Assembly: GCA_963605405.1 (NCBI GenBank)
Contig: CAVCUP010000011.1
Span: forward strand, 1 to 64,000
Source: Paratractidigestivibacter sp963605405
Lineage (GTDB): Bacteria > Actinomycetota > Coriobacteriia > Coriobacteriales > Atopobiaceae
Length of the DNA: 64,000 bases
Direction: 5' to 3'
Made by a program: the position numbers and the translations under genes. Shown piece by piece: positions 51,294-60,215 of this stretch. Within the stretch, counting starts at the first letter, position 1; every line of letters starts with the position of its first letter. The notes beneath the pieces were generated by a model that was not told the origin of the DNA, did no database searches, and saw only the letters and a program-made list of their open reading frames with translations.

Positions 51294-51507
51294 TGCAAGC
51301 TTTTAGCGCAAGTGCGGCGTAGGGAGGCATTCCGTGCAAAGTTTCAACGCAAGTGCGACGTAAAAACCTGGCGCCCGAGACCCCTAGAGGCTAAATCAGG
51401 CCCTAAACCCCCATCAAATAGGGGTTTAGGGCCTTACTTACGTCGCACTTGAGGCAAAACCTTGCACCCGACCACTGTTTACGTCGCACTTGGGATGAAA
51501 CTTTGCA
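51294..51507. repeat. Four-copy 28-30 bp repeat cluster around a palindrome
   Basis: Copies a (51294-51321) and b (51335-51364) read TGCAA(A/G)..TTT....CAAGTGCG(A/G)CGTAA on the plus strand. Copies c (51438-51466) and d (51478-51507) are the same motif inverted. b and inverted d differ at only three positions. Between the pairs is the palindrome at 51399-51433. The whole cluster fills the 390-base gap between tsaE and perR, in which I see no ORF. The outward-facing symmetry resembles a REP/BIME or a non-autonomous mobile element. Confidence 0.8.
51399..51433. terminator. Central palindrome of the repeat cluster
   Basis: GGCCCTAAACCCC (51399-51411) and GGGGTTTAGGGCC (51421-51433), perfect 13-bp arms and a nine-base loop. 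It may end the tsaE transcript (about 100 bases after its stop), though T-runs are short. Confidence 0.55.
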
Positions 51508-51529
51508 GTCAGGAAGGGGAAGCGGAACG

Positions 51530-51970
51530 TTACGCGATGTCGATGGCACGTGGCGGCTCCTGGCCGGGCTCCGCGGCCTCGTCCAGGCGCGTCACGCGCA
51601 CGCTTACGTAGTCGCCGAGCTCGTCCGCGAACTGCTCGCCCCACTCAATGACGCAGACGCCATCGGCGCCGAGCACGTCATAGAGCCCAATGTCCTCAAG
51701 CTGGTCGGGGTCGTCGAGGCGGTACAGGTCGAAGTGGTAGAGCGGCAGTCGCCCTCCCTCGTAGACCATCTCGATGGTAAAGGTCGGGCTCGTCACGTCT
51801 CCCTCACAGCCCAGCGCGGCGGCGATACCCTTGGTGAGCTGCGTCTTCCCCGCGCCTAGGTCGCCCGTGAGCACAAGGACGTCGCCGGCGACGAGTTCTT
51901 GCCCAAGCTGCTCGCCCACGGCGATGGTCTCGGCCTGCGAATTGGTCACGAAGTGCTGAGGGATCTTCAT
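51530..51970 (-). CDS. tsaE: tRNA t6A37 biosynthesis ATPase TsaE
   Basis: 146 residues. Walker A LTGDLGAGKTQLTKG (about 36-50), TSPTFTIEMVYEG, LYHFDLYRL, and a Walker B-like CVIEWGEQF. ATPase that resets the TsaBD complex. Its ATG overlaps the upstream glycosylase stop (ATGA). Confidence 0.96.
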   Translation of the reverse strand: MKIPQHFVTNSQAETIAVGEQLGQELVAGDVLVLTGDLGAGKTQLTKGIAAALGCEGDVTSPTFTIEMVYEGGRLPLYHFDLYRLDDPDQLEDIGLYDVLGADGVCVIEWGEQFADELGDYVSVRVTRLDEAAEPGQEPPRAIDIA

Positions 51971-52677
51971 CGGGTATCTCCTTGGTTAACAAAAAGTTCG
52001 GGCGGTGCGCCAGCGGGCTCAGGATGCGGAACGTGCGGCGCCGACGTACCGGGGGCAGGGGCGGACCCTTGCGTTTCCTCCGGGTGCGCAGTGAGCCATT
52101 CCCCCACCATCTGTAAGTCCTGGATAAGCAGCGGTTCCCACTCGGAGTGGTAGATGCACGCCGCCGGATGGAACGTCGCGCACACCATGAAGTGCCCCAC
52201 CTGGTGCAGCTCTCCGCGCAAACTGGTCACACCCCTGTTCGTGCGCAAGACGAACTGCGAGGCGAAGTTGCCCAGGCACACGATGACATCGGGCCATACG
52301 CTGCGGATCTGCTCCCGCAAAAACGGCGAGCAGGCAGCGATTTCCTCCGGGCGCGGATTGCGGTTCCCGGGCGGGCGGCATTTGAGCACATTGGCGATGT
52401 AGACCTCGTCGCGCGTCAGCCCTGCATAACGCAGCAACGCGTCGAGCTTGTGCCCCGCCGCGCCCACAAACGGCTCCCCCTGCAGGTCCTCGTTGCGCCC
52501 CGGCCCCTCGCCCACGAACATCACGCGCGCAGCGGGGTTGCCCGCGCCGAACACCAGGTTCGTTCGCGTCTGCCCAAGCGGGCAGAGCTGGCAGTTGCCC
52601 ATAAGTTCGCGAATCTCGTCGAGAGAGACCTCGCGCGGGCCCTGTTTGGAATGGCCGGGGATCCTCATGACGCCCAT
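51967..52677 (-). CDS. Uracil-DNA glycosylase, family 4 (Fe-S)
   Basis: 236 residues from the ATG at 52677; nearby GTG (52680) and ATG (52668) are alternatives. Motif 1 GEGPGRNEDLQGEPFVG, the Fe-S cysteines in CQLC, LKCRPPGNR and ACSPF, and motif 3 CATFHPAACI match family 4 enzymes. It removes uracil from DNA. A 40-residue Pro/Ala-rich C-terminal tail is unusual but looks disordered. Coupled with tsaE. Confidence 0.92.
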   Translation of the reverse strand: MGVMRIPGHSKQGPREVSLDEIRELMGNCQLCPLGQTRTNLVFGAGNPAARVMFVGEGPGRNEDLQGEPFVGAAGHKLDALLRYAGLTRDEVYIANVLKCRPPGNRNPRPEEIAACSPFLREQIRSVWPDVIVCLGNFASQFVLRTNRGVTSLRGELHQVGHFMVCATFHPAACIYHSEWEPLLIQDLQMVGEWLTAHPEETQGSAPAPGTSAPHVPHPEPAGAPPELFVNQGDTR

Positions 52678-52689
52678 CACGACGCCGCC

Positions 52690-53850
52690 TTAGACGTAAA
52701 TCTTCTCGAGGCGCAGGCCAAAGCCGCAAACGACCTCGTAATTGATGGTGCCGCGCAGCCGGGCCATCTCGTCGGCGCCAATGTACTCGTCGCCGTCGCG
52801 GCCGATGATAGTGACCACGTCCCCTTCGCGGACCTCGGGCGTGGGGCAATACATGCGCGTGGTGTTCACGTCCACGGCGAACATGAACTGGTCCATGCAG
52901 ATATTGCCCACCTGCGGCTGCCGCCGGCCTCCCACGATGACATCCATATTGTTAGACAGCGTGCGAGAAAGGCCGTCGGCATAGCCCACCGGCACGGTGG
53001 CGATTTGGATGTTGCGCTTGGGCACGCGATAGGTCATGCCGTAACCGACGCCTGCCCCGACCTCGGGATACACGACGCGCGTCACGCGACCGCGCACGCT
53101 CATCACAGGCTCGAGCTCCATCGACGCGCGCGTGGTTTCGGCGGGGTGCAGCCCATAGAGGCCGATGCCCACGCGACACATGTCGAAGTGGCACTCGGGG
53201 TGAAGCATGGTGCCGGGGGTGTTGTCGCAGTGGACGAGACCGCAGTCGAGCCCCGCATCGTGGATGGCCTGGCAGGTGTTTCGGAATCGGTTGAGCTGCA
53301 GCGCGAAGTCCCAGTCATCGGGAACGTCCGCCGTGGCGAAGTGGGTGAACGTGCCCGCACACTCGAGGCCGCGGTGGAAGTCGATGGTGCGGCGCAGCTC
53401 AAGGGCGTCCGAAGGGGCGACGCCGATCCGCGTCATTCCGGTGTCGACGATGAGGTGGTACTGCGCGACCGTGCCCGCAGAGGCCGCCGCCTCACCGAGC
53501 GCGAGCGCGAACTCCGCGTCGTAGACGCTGGGCATGAGCCGATGCTCGACGAGCTCCTCCACGCAGTCGATAGGCGGCTGAGAAAGGATCAGAATAGGCC
53601 ACTCGATGCCGGCCTCGCGCAGCTCGACGCCCTCGGCCACGGTGGCCACGGCGAACTGCTCTGCGCCGGCGGTGTGCATCGCGCTCACGCAGCGGACGGC
53701 CCCGTGCCCGTAGGCGTCGGCCTTGACCACGCACATGAGCCGCGTGCCGCGCGCGAGGCGACGCCTGTACGCCGCGGTGTTGCGCCTGAGCGCCGAGAGG
53801 TCGACCTCCACCCAAGACCAGCGGTCGTCCGGGCATGTCTTCCTAGCCAT
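52690..53850 (-). CDS. alr: Alanine racemase
   Basis: 386 residues. PLP-dependent L/D-alanine racemase for peptidoglycan. PLP lysine in CVVKADAYGHG (about 43), VDTGMTRIGV, and the catalytic Tyr in VGYGMTYRVP (about 272). The start at 53850 (MARKTCPDD) fits the family better than the longer open frame. The gap to the glycosylase is 12 bases. Confidence 0.96.
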   Translation of the reverse strand: MARKTCPDDRWSWVEVDLSALRRNTAAYRRRLARGTRLMCVVKADAYGHGAVRCVSAMHTAGAEQFAVATVAEGVELREAGIEWPILILSQPPIDCVEELVEHRLMPSVYDAEFALALGEAAASAGTVAQYHLIVDTGMTRIGVAPSDALELRRTIDFHRGLECAGTFTHFATADVPDDWDFALQLNRFRNTCQAIHDAGLDCGLVHCDNTPGTMLHPECHFDMCRVGIGLYGLHPAETTRASMELEPVMSVRGRVTRVVYPEVGAGVGYGMTYRVPKRNIQIATVPVGYADGLSRTLSNNMDVIVGGRRQPQVGNICMDQFMFAVDVNTTRMYCPTPEVREGDVVTIIGRDGDEYIGADEMARLRGTINYEVVCGFGLRLEKIYV

Positions 53851-54009
53851 GATGCTCCTTCCCGCGCCCACGGCGCCGCGTTGCCCCCGCGCGTTACCGT
53901 GCAGGCCAACAGCCTTATCGCGCCGGCAAGAGGCGCCCGCCCGCAGCAGGCCCCTCGCCAAGGCGACGGCGCGCCGGCCCATACGAGGCGGCCCGGCGAG
54001 CCGCGATTC

Positions 54010-55620
54010 CTACTGTGCCTCGGCCACGTCCGACGAGAGGGCGTGCTCCTCCACCACGTCCGCAGCTAGGCCGATGCGGTCGATGAGGTCGCAGGCCATG
54101 ACGCCGCGCGACCCGAACGCCTCGGCGGCGAGGGTGCCCGCGTAACCGTGAATCTCGCACACAAGGGCGCACAGCAGCGGCAGGTTGTTGAACTCGCCGT
54201 GGGCCTGGGCGAGGTAGCTCGCTATCATGCCGGCCAGCACGTCTCCCGAGCCGGCGGTGGCAAGAGCCGCAGGGCCGGGCTTGGGCAGCACGGCCTGATC
54301 CACACCCACGCATGCGGTCGCGCTCGCCTTAGCAACGACGACCAGGTCGGAGCCTCCGTCGGTCCAGATGATGTCGCGAGCGAGGCTGAGCTGCTCCTGC
54401 AGGGACGTCGGCGGGTTGTCCGCGCGCCCCACGAGGCGGCCGAGCTCCTTGCGGTGCGGCGTGAGGACGAGCGGGGCCTCTCGGCGCGTGAGGTCGGGGA
54501 AGTCGGTGATGTTGTACTCGGTCAGGCGCGCGAGGCAGTTAAGGCCGTCGGCATCCACGACGAGCGGCACATCGGTACGAAGAAGCGCGCTCACGCAGGC
54601 CACGGGGCCTCCGGCCACGCGCATGCCGGGACCGATGAGGGCGGCGGAGTTGCGCTCGGCCAGGACGGCCACACGCTCGGCCGCGGCGTCGGTGAGGACG
54701 CCGTCGATGTCGCAGGGAAGGCCCACGACGGGAATCTCGAGTACCTGGGGCTGCACAATAGGCACGATGGCCTCGGGCACGGCGAGGGTCACGTAACCGG
54801 CGCCGGCGCGGGCGGCAGCGCGGGCGGCCATCACCGGGGCGCCCGGGAAGCGGGAGGAGCCGCCCACCACGAGCACAGAGCCGCGGGTGAACTTATCCTG
54901 CGCGAGCGACGGCTCGACAACAACATCCATGTAATCGGCCAGATCCGTGCGCCAGGCCACGGGGTCGGCCTCCACGACGAGCCGCTCGGTCTGCTCGGCC
55001 AGGGGCGCCACGACGATGACGCCGCAGGAATCGCGGCCGGCGTCGGCCAGGAGACCCGGCTTGAGGGAAACCATCGTGACCGTCATGTCCGCGATAACGC
55101 AGGGACCCTCGGCCAGGCCGGTCTGGGCAGAAAGGCCGCTCGGCACGTCCACCGAGACCACGCGCGCGTCCGAACCGTTGATGCACTCGATCCAGATGTC
55201 GAAGGGGGTGCGGACCTCGCCGTGGAAGCCCGTGCCGAGCATGCAGTCGACCACCGTGTCCGCGCCCTCGAGCGCGGCGAGGACCTCTTCGCGCGAGGGC
55301 CCGATGAGGGCGGGGACCCCGGAGCGCATGGCACCTTGGGCCACCTGGCGCGCGAGGTCGCCGGAGAGCTGGTCGGGGTCCACCGCAGTGACCACCGTGA
55401 CGGCCGCGCCCCTGGAAAGAAGCGCCTCGGCGCACACCCAGCCGTCGCCGCCGTTGTTGCCCATGCCGCAGAAAACGACGATGTTGCGGGCGCCGAGCTC
55501 GAGGACCTCGCGCGCGGCGGCGCAACCCGCCCGGTGCATGAGCTCCGAGACGCTCACGCCCACGCGGGTGAGACCGACCTCGACACGTTTGATGTCCTCG
55601 ATGTTGAGCACTGGCTGCAT
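54010..55620 (-). CDS. nnr: Bifunctional NAD(P)H-hydrate epimerase / ADP-dependent dehydratase
   Basis: 536 residues. Repairs hydrated NAD(P)H. The N-terminal epimerase (about 1-215) has VFCGMGNNGGDGWVCAEALL and VSVDVPSGLSAQTG. The C-terminal ribokinase-like dehydratase (about 235-525) has GSVLVVGGSSRFPGAPVMAA and the signature ATAGSGDVLAGMIA. Usual fused form. It lies three bases after acpS. Confidence 0.96.
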   Translation of the reverse strand: MQPVLNIEDIKRVEVGLTRVGVSVSELMHRAGCAAAREVLELGARNIVVFCGMGNNGGDGWVCAEALLSRGAAVTVVTAVDPDQLSGDLARQVAQGAMRSGVPALIGPSREEVLAALEGADTVVDCMLGTGFHGEVRTPFDIWIECINGSDARVVSVDVPSGLSAQTGLAEGPCVIADMTVTMVSLKPGLLADAGRDSCGVIVVAPLAEQTERLVVEADPVAWRTDLADYMDVVVEPSLAQDKFTRGSVLVVGGSSRFPGAPVMAARAAARAGAGYVTLAVPEAIVPIVQPQVLEIPVVGLPCDIDGVLTDAAAERVAVLAERNSAALIGPGMRVAGGPVACVSALLRTDVPLVVDADGLNCLARLTEYNITDFPDLTRREAPLVLTPHRKELGRLVGRADNPPTSLQEQLSLARDIIWTDGGSDLVVVAKASATACVGVDQAVLPKPGPAALATAGSGDVLAGMIASYLAQAHGEFNNLPLLCALVCEIHGYAGTLAAEAFGSRGVMACDLIDRIGLAADVVEEHALSSDVAEAQ

Positions 55621-55623
55621 GTG

Positions 55624-56316
55624 TCACTCCCCAGATACAGAATGTATGTTGTTCGTTTGGTCCTCGGGCGCAAGGCCCTGGCCCGTCCCCTTTTCGCCCC
55701 GGTCCTTGGCGGAGAAAAGCAGCTCCCCCGCCGAGAGACGCTGGTCGGCCGCCGCGCGGATATCGGCAAGGCCGCTCGACGCCACGGCCGTCTGGTCGGC
55801 GCCCACCTCGTCGATGGGCAGCGCCATCTGCGCGTCCTCCACGCGCTCGAGCTCGTCGAGGACGCCCTTGGCCTCACGGAAGCTGGCCGCAAGGGCGCGC
55901 GCCGCGTCCGTCTTTGCGTCGGGCTTGGGCTTGACGGCCTCCGTCACGGCCACGGCGTTGGCCACGGCAACGCCTCGCGTGTGGCTCATGGAGAGCGCGA
56001 CCTCGACGACGCCCTTCTCCATCGCGACCCTGGCGGCGCCCCCCGTGAGCTTTGCCCGTACGCCGCCGCGCTCGTCGCGCGTGACGCTCACGTCGCGGAT
56101 TCCCACGCCGTTGCCGAAGCCGCAGCCCAGGGCCTTGACCACGGCCTCGCGCGCGGCCCAACGGGCGGCGTAGTGCTCGGCGGGGCGGGCGCAGCGCTCG
56201 CAGAACTGACGCTCCTCCTCGGTAAAGACGCGAACGAGGAAGCTCGGGCGGCGCTCGATCACGCGCTCCATGCGCGAGATCTCGAGCATGTCGACGCCTA
56301 TGCCGGCTGCTGCCAC
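55624..56316 (-). CDS. acpS: Holo-ACP synthase with unusual C-terminal extension
   Basis: 230 residues from a GTG (AAAGGGGAGG upstream); the family is normally about 120-130. The catalytic domain is in residues 1-127: GIGVDMLEISRME, FTEEERQFCE, AARWAAREAVVKALG, VALSMSHTRGVAVANAVA. The following 100 residues (PKPDAKTDAARALAASFREA onward) are helical and acidic with no recognised fold. It transfers 4'-phosphopantetheine to acyl carrier protein. The extension may bind a partner or be a read-on of the gene end. Confidence 0.92.
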   Translation of the reverse strand: MAAAGIGVDMLEISRMERVIERRPSFLVRVFTEEERQFCERCARPAEHYAARWAAREAVVKALGCGFGNGVGIRDVSVTRDERGGVRAKLTGGAARVAMEKGVVEVALSMSHTRGVAVANAVAVTEAVKPKPDAKTDAARALAASFREAKGVLDELERVEDAQMALPIDEVGADQTAVASSGLADIRAAADQRLSAGELLFSAKDRGEKGTGQGLAPEDQTNNIHSVSGE

Positions 56317-56472
56317 GGGCCTCCCCTTTCGACGCGGCTTACCAAACGCTGTCCGTGCGCGGGCACGGCCCCGGCAAGGGGCCGCGCGCCCAACACGAGA
56401 CGCGCGCCGACCTTGCCGACGCGCGTCAAGTTACAAAGCTCAGTTGATTCTACCAGTGCGTGAAGGCCCCGT

Positions 56473-57810
56473 TTAGGCGATGAACGGCCTCAGCGCATCA
56501 ATCACAATCTGATTGGCCTCGGCGCAGAGCTTCTCGTCGGGGGCCTCGGCGAGCACGCGCACGAGCGGCTCGGTACCGGAGGCGCGCACGAGCACGCGAC
56601 CGTTGCCCTCGAGGAACTGCTCGGCCTTGGCCACGGCGCTCGAGACCTCGGGAGCATTCATCGCGGCGTTCTTGTCCGTCACGCGGATGTTGTCGAGCTG
56701 CTGCGGGTAAAGCTTGACCGGGCGGGTGAGCTCGGAGAGCTTCTCGCGCTCGCCGCGTAGGACCTCCATGATGCGCAGGGAGGTCATGATGCCGTCGCCC
56801 GTCTTCTCGAGGTCGGAGAAAATCACGTGGCCGGACTGCTCGCCGCCGAGGGTATAGCCGTTCTCGCGCATGCAGGCGTAGACGTTCTTGTCGCCCACGT
56901 CGGTCTTCTCGTAGGCGATGCCAGCCTCTTCGAAGGCCTTGAACAGGCCGAAGTTGCTCATGACGGTGGGGACGACCGTGGACTTGGCCAGGCGGCCGTG
57001 CTTGTTCAGGTAGCAGCCGCAGACGTAGAGGATGAGGTCGCCGTCAACGAGGTGGCCGCGTTCGTCGACCGCCAGGCAACGGTCGGCATCGCCGTCGTAG
57101 GCGAAGCCCACGTCGAGACCGTTCTGCACGACGAAGCGCTGGAGCTGCTCGATGTGGGTGGAGCCGCAGTCGACGTTGATGTTGAAGCCGTTGGGCGAGT
57201 TGTTGATCACGTGGGTCTCGGCGCCCATGGCGTCGAAGACGGGGCGCGCGACGGAAGAGGCGGAGCCGTTGGCGCAGTCCAGGCCGATCTTGAGCCCCTG
57301 CAGAGAGAACCCGCAGGAAGAGATGAGGCTCGCGATGTAGCGGTTGCGGCCCTGCATGTAGTCGACCGTGCAGCCGATGGCGTCGCCCGTGGCCAGGGGC
57401 ACCTCGGACTTACCGTCGATGTAGTCCTCGATGAGCTCGAGGACGTCCTCATCCATCTTGAAACCCTCGCGGTTGACGAGCTTGATGCCGTTGTCCGTGT
57501 AGGGGTTATGCGACGCGGTGATCATGATGCCGCAGTCGAAGGCGCCGTCAACGACCTCGTAAGAAACGCCCGGCGTCGGGATGACGTGCAGCATGTAGGC
57601 ATCGGCGCCGGAGGCCACCAGGCCGCTGACGATGGCGGACTCGAACATGTAGCTCGAGCGGCGGGTGTCCTTACCCAGGATGACGCGGGCCTTCTTGCCC
57701 TGGCGCTTGCCGTAGTACCAGCCCACGTAGCGACCGATCTTGTAGGCGTGCTCGACGTTCAGGCCCTCGTTGGCACGGCCTCGGAAACCGTCGGTACCGA
57801 AGTACTTCAT
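56473..57810 (-). CDS. glmM: Phosphoglucosamine mutase
   Basis: 445 residues from the ATG at 57810 (AGAAGGG upstream); a TTG eight codons earlier is less likely. Interconverts glucosamine 6- and 1-phosphate for UDP-GlcNAc synthesis. KYFGTDGFRG start, active-site Ser in TASHNPYTDNGIKL (about 95), metal site YDGDADRCL (about 235), and phosphate-binding RASGTEPLVRV near the end. Confidence 0.97.
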   Translation of the reverse strand: MKYFGTDGFRGRANEGLNVEHAYKIGRYVGWYYGKRQGKKARVILGKDTRRSSYMFESAIVSGLVASGADAYMLHVIPTPGVSYEVVDGAFDCGIMITASHNPYTDNGIKLVNREGFKMDEDVLELIEDYIDGKSEVPLATGDAIGCTVDYMQGRNRYIASLISSCGFSLQGLKIGLDCANGSASSVARPVFDAMGAETHVINNSPNGFNINVDCGSTHIEQLQRFVVQNGLDVGFAYDGDADRCLAVDERGHLVDGDLILYVCGCYLNKHGRLAKSTVVPTVMSNFGLFKAFEEAGIAYEKTDVGDKNVYACMRENGYTLGGEQSGHVIFSDLEKTGDGIMTSLRIMEVLRGEREKLSELTRPVKLYPQQLDNIRVTDKNAAMNAPEVSSAVAKAEQFLEGNGRVLVRASGTEPLVRVLAEAPDEKLCAEANQIVIDALRPFIA

Positions 57811-58141
57811 TCGCTGTCCCTTCTCGTTAGACAACCGAAAGACAATTTCAATGGTCTCTAAATTCTACTACCAGCTGACCAGGAGGTCCGCTATACACGC
57901 TCGAATGCAGGCGCGAATCATAAAGAATGCCATGCAAGACTTCGAAGGACGTACCTGCGGGAACCCCCCGGCATCTTACGAAGATTCCGCCAAGCCGACC
58001 CGCGTGCGTACGCAAGGCCGTCGAGTGCACCCCCTCCCCCGCATCCTATTTAGATTCCGCCAGGCCGACCCGCAACATACGAAAAAAGGGCCCACCGGCC
58101 GAAGCCAGCGGGTCCTTCGGGTGCAGATTCGCTCGGAAAGC
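57811..58141. other. Intergenic region upstream of glmM with tandem repeat
   Basis: 331 bases, no ORF of interest. It contains a 22-base direct repeat (57982-58003 and 58052-58073: AGATTCCGCCAAGCCGACCC versus AGATTCCGCCAGGCCGACCC, then GC), each preceded by a GCATC-like box and followed by a TACG-containing flank, and the rpsI terminator. The glmM promoter presumably lies at 57815-57900. Confidence 0.6.
58082..58115 (-). terminator. Terminator of the rplM-rpsI operon
   Basis: Arms 58088-58099 and 58104-58115 pair on the minus strand with two G-U pairs and one mismatch, closed by a TTCG tetraloop and followed by six T residues. Located 27 bases after the rpsI stop. Confidence 0.85.
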
Positions 58142-58537
58142 TTAGCGCTTCGAGAACTGCGGGCGCTTACGGGCCTTCTTCAGACCGTACTTCTTGCGCT
58201 CGACCGCACGCGCGTCACGCGTGAGGAAACCGGCCTTCTTGAGGTCGGCACGGTACTCGCCGGCGTCCAGAAGGGCGCGGGAGATGCCAAGGCGGCAGGC
58301 GCCGGACTGGCCGTTGATGCCGCCGCCGTCGCAGTTGGCGAGGACGTCGAAGCGATCAGCGGTCTCGGTCAGCTTAAGCGGGGCAAGGGCGTTGTCCACG
58401 AGCTGCTGACGACCAAAGTAGTTGAGGGCGTCGCGGCCGTTGACGAGGAACTTGCCGGTACCGGGAACGAGACGAACACGGGCGACGGCCTCCTTACGGC
58501 GACCAGTGCCCCAGTAAACCACGGAGTTCTCAGCCAT
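58142..58537 (-). CDS. rpsI: Ribosomal protein S9
   Basis: 131 residues from the ATG at 58537. GTGRRKEAVARVRLVPG near the N-terminus, GGGINGQSGACRLGISRAL centrally, and the hallmark basic C-terminus KKARKRPQFSKR that reaches the decoding site. Two bases after rplM, the usual pairing. Confidence 0.99.
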   Translation of the reverse strand: MAENSVVYWGTGRRKEAVARVRLVPGTGKFLVNGRDALNYFGRQQLVDNALAPLKLTETADRFDVLANCDGGGINGQSGACRLGISRALLDAGEYRADLKKAGFLTRDARAVERKKYGLKKARKRPQFSKR

Positions 58538-58539
58538 GC

Positions 58540-58980
58540 TTAGGCCCTCCAATCGATCTTAACGGGGTTCTGGGCGGCGTGCGGGTGCTCGGCGCCAGCG
58601 TAAACCTTGAGCTTCATGCCCTGCTTGCGGCCGAGGGTGGTCTTGGGGAGCATGCCCTTGACGGCGTGCTCGATGACGCGCTCGGGGTGCTTCTCCATGG
58701 CCTCCTTGAAGCTCTCGAACTTCAAGCCGCCGAGGTAGCCAGAGTAGCGCCAGTAGCGCTTCTGGTCCATCTTGTTGCCGGTGAGGATGACCTTGTCGGC
58801 GTTGATAACGACGACGAAGTCACCGGTGTCGGCGTTCGGGGTGTACTGCGGCTTGTTCTTGCCACGAAGGATCATGGCAGCAGTGGTCGCGAGACGACCA
58901 AGGGTCGCGCCCTCGGCGTCGAGAAGCACCCACTTGCGCTCGACTTCGCCGGCCTTGGCGAACTGAGTCGACTTCTTCAC
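58540..58980 (-). CDS. rplM: Ribosomal protein L13
   Basis: 146 residues; GGAGGAGTCAAG before the ATG region. RKWVLLDAEGATLGRLATTA, NKPQYTPNADTGDFVVVINA, and HAAQNPVKIDWRA end. First gene of the L13-S9 operon. Confidence 0.99.
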   Translation of the reverse strand: MKKSTQFAKAGEVERKWVLLDAEGATLGRLATTAAMILRGKNKPQYTPNADTGDFVVVINADKVILTGNKMDQKRYWRYSGYLGGLKFESFKEAMEKHPERVIEHAVKGMLPKTTLGRKQGMKLKVYAGAEHPHAAQNPVKIDWRA

Positions 58981-59214
58981 TTGACTCCTCCTACGTACCT
59001 ACGGTTCGACGGCTTCTGGACAAGCCGACGAGATGCTTGTTCATTAAAGAGATTACGGGGCTCTTGTAGACAAAGCTTGTAAATTGTACGTCACCGCAGG
59101 TGAAGAGCCGTGGTGATTTTTTTGTGCGCGAGAGCAACACAAGCTGCACACATCCCGCCGAGAAGCGCCGGGCGCAGGCGCGCCCGGACGCTCTCCGCCC
59201 CCCATTGGGGCGAG

Positions 59215-60120
59215 CTACTGCAGGAACTCGTCTATCTCGGCCAGACGGGCCTCGGCCTGCCTGCGGCCCTGCAGGTAGAGGTCCAGAAGCGGGCCGCCGG
59301 AAGTCTCCATAACGCCCACCTCGACGGGCTTGTCGGGGGCGATGACGAGGCAGCGCCCCCCGCGCTCGAGCTCCCAGAGCTGCTCGCGCTGGGCGTTGTA
59401 GCGCTCGGCGCGCGTGCGGAGCGCCTCGATGTAGTAGGGGTAGGCGTCGTAGCGGTGCGACCGCAGGAGCTTCGCCTCGGTGCCGGGCCCCTTCTCGTAG
59501 GCACGGTGCTGGGTGAGGACAACGACGGAGCGGTCGGCGGGCACATGCCCCTCCACCTTCCGCGCGCCCGGCAGGCCCATCGCCGCGGCAAAGGGGACCG
59601 AGTCCGTGGTGCCGCCGTCGAGGTAGCGCTGGCCGTCTATCTCGACCATGCGCGAGACGCCCGGCAGCGCCGCCGACGCGCGTACCTTGAGGACGTCGGC
59701 GGGGAGGTCGGCCACGCGCAGGTAGTCGGGGGTGCCGAAGGTCACGTTGGACACGACCGCGTACATGGACATCGGGTTCTCCATGAAGGCGTCGTCGTCG
59801 CAGGGGTCGAGCTCGTTTTGGACCGTCTCGTAGACGAACTCGCCCCCCGTCATGTTGCCCGTCTTTGCAAGGCTGAGGAAGCTCATGAAGCGTGAGTCGT
59901 CGCGGTAGGCGAGCATGATGCGCATGGTGCGGCCGATCTGGCGGCTCTTGAAGCTCACGGCGTTCATCGCGCCCGCCGAGACGCCCCACACGCTGGAAAA
60001 ACCAGTAAGGCCGCGTTCGAGCAGCACGTCGAGGACGCCGGCCGTGAACATTCCGCGAAAACCGCCGCCTTCGAGCACGAGCGCCGGGGCGACTGCTGCC
60101 GTTACCTGGTCGTTCTCCAT
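59215..60120 (-). CDS. Patatin-like phospholipase family protein
   Basis: 301 residues from the ATG at 60120 (GAGAGGAG upstream). Patatin fold: oxyanion loop LEGGGFRGMF (about 16-25), nucleophile GVSAG (about 46-50) and the Asp of the dyad in YLDGG (about 172). Bacterial YjjU-type hydrolases of this length act on lipids or acyl esters; substrate unknown. No signal peptide, so cytoplasmic. Confidence 0.9.
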   Translation of the reverse strand: MENDQVTAAVAPALVLEGGGFRGMFTAGVLDVLLERGLTGFSSVWGVSAGAMNAVSFKSRQIGRTMRIMLAYRDDSRFMSFLSLAKTGNMTGGEFVYETVQNELDPCDDDAFMENPMSMYAVVSNVTFGTPDYLRVADLPADVLKVRASAALPGVSRMVEIDGQRYLDGGTTDSVPFAAAMGLPGARKVEGHVPADRSVVVLTQHRAYEKGPGTEAKLLRSHRYDAYPYYIEALRTRAERYNAQREQLWELERGGRCLVIAPDKPVEVGVMETSGGPLLDLYLQGRRQAEARLAEIDEFLQ

Positions 60121-60215
60121 CGCAAAAGCTCCTCTCGCCACGTTGTCCGCATCAATATATACATAAACGAGGACCCGCCCCCAGAAGCGGGAAGCGGGCC
60201 CTCGCGATTCGCCTA

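Noticed and set aside
51294..51507. Repeat cluster read as a CRISPR array
   Set aside because: Copies are in opposite orientations, spacing is irregular and the repeats vary; no cas gene is nearby.
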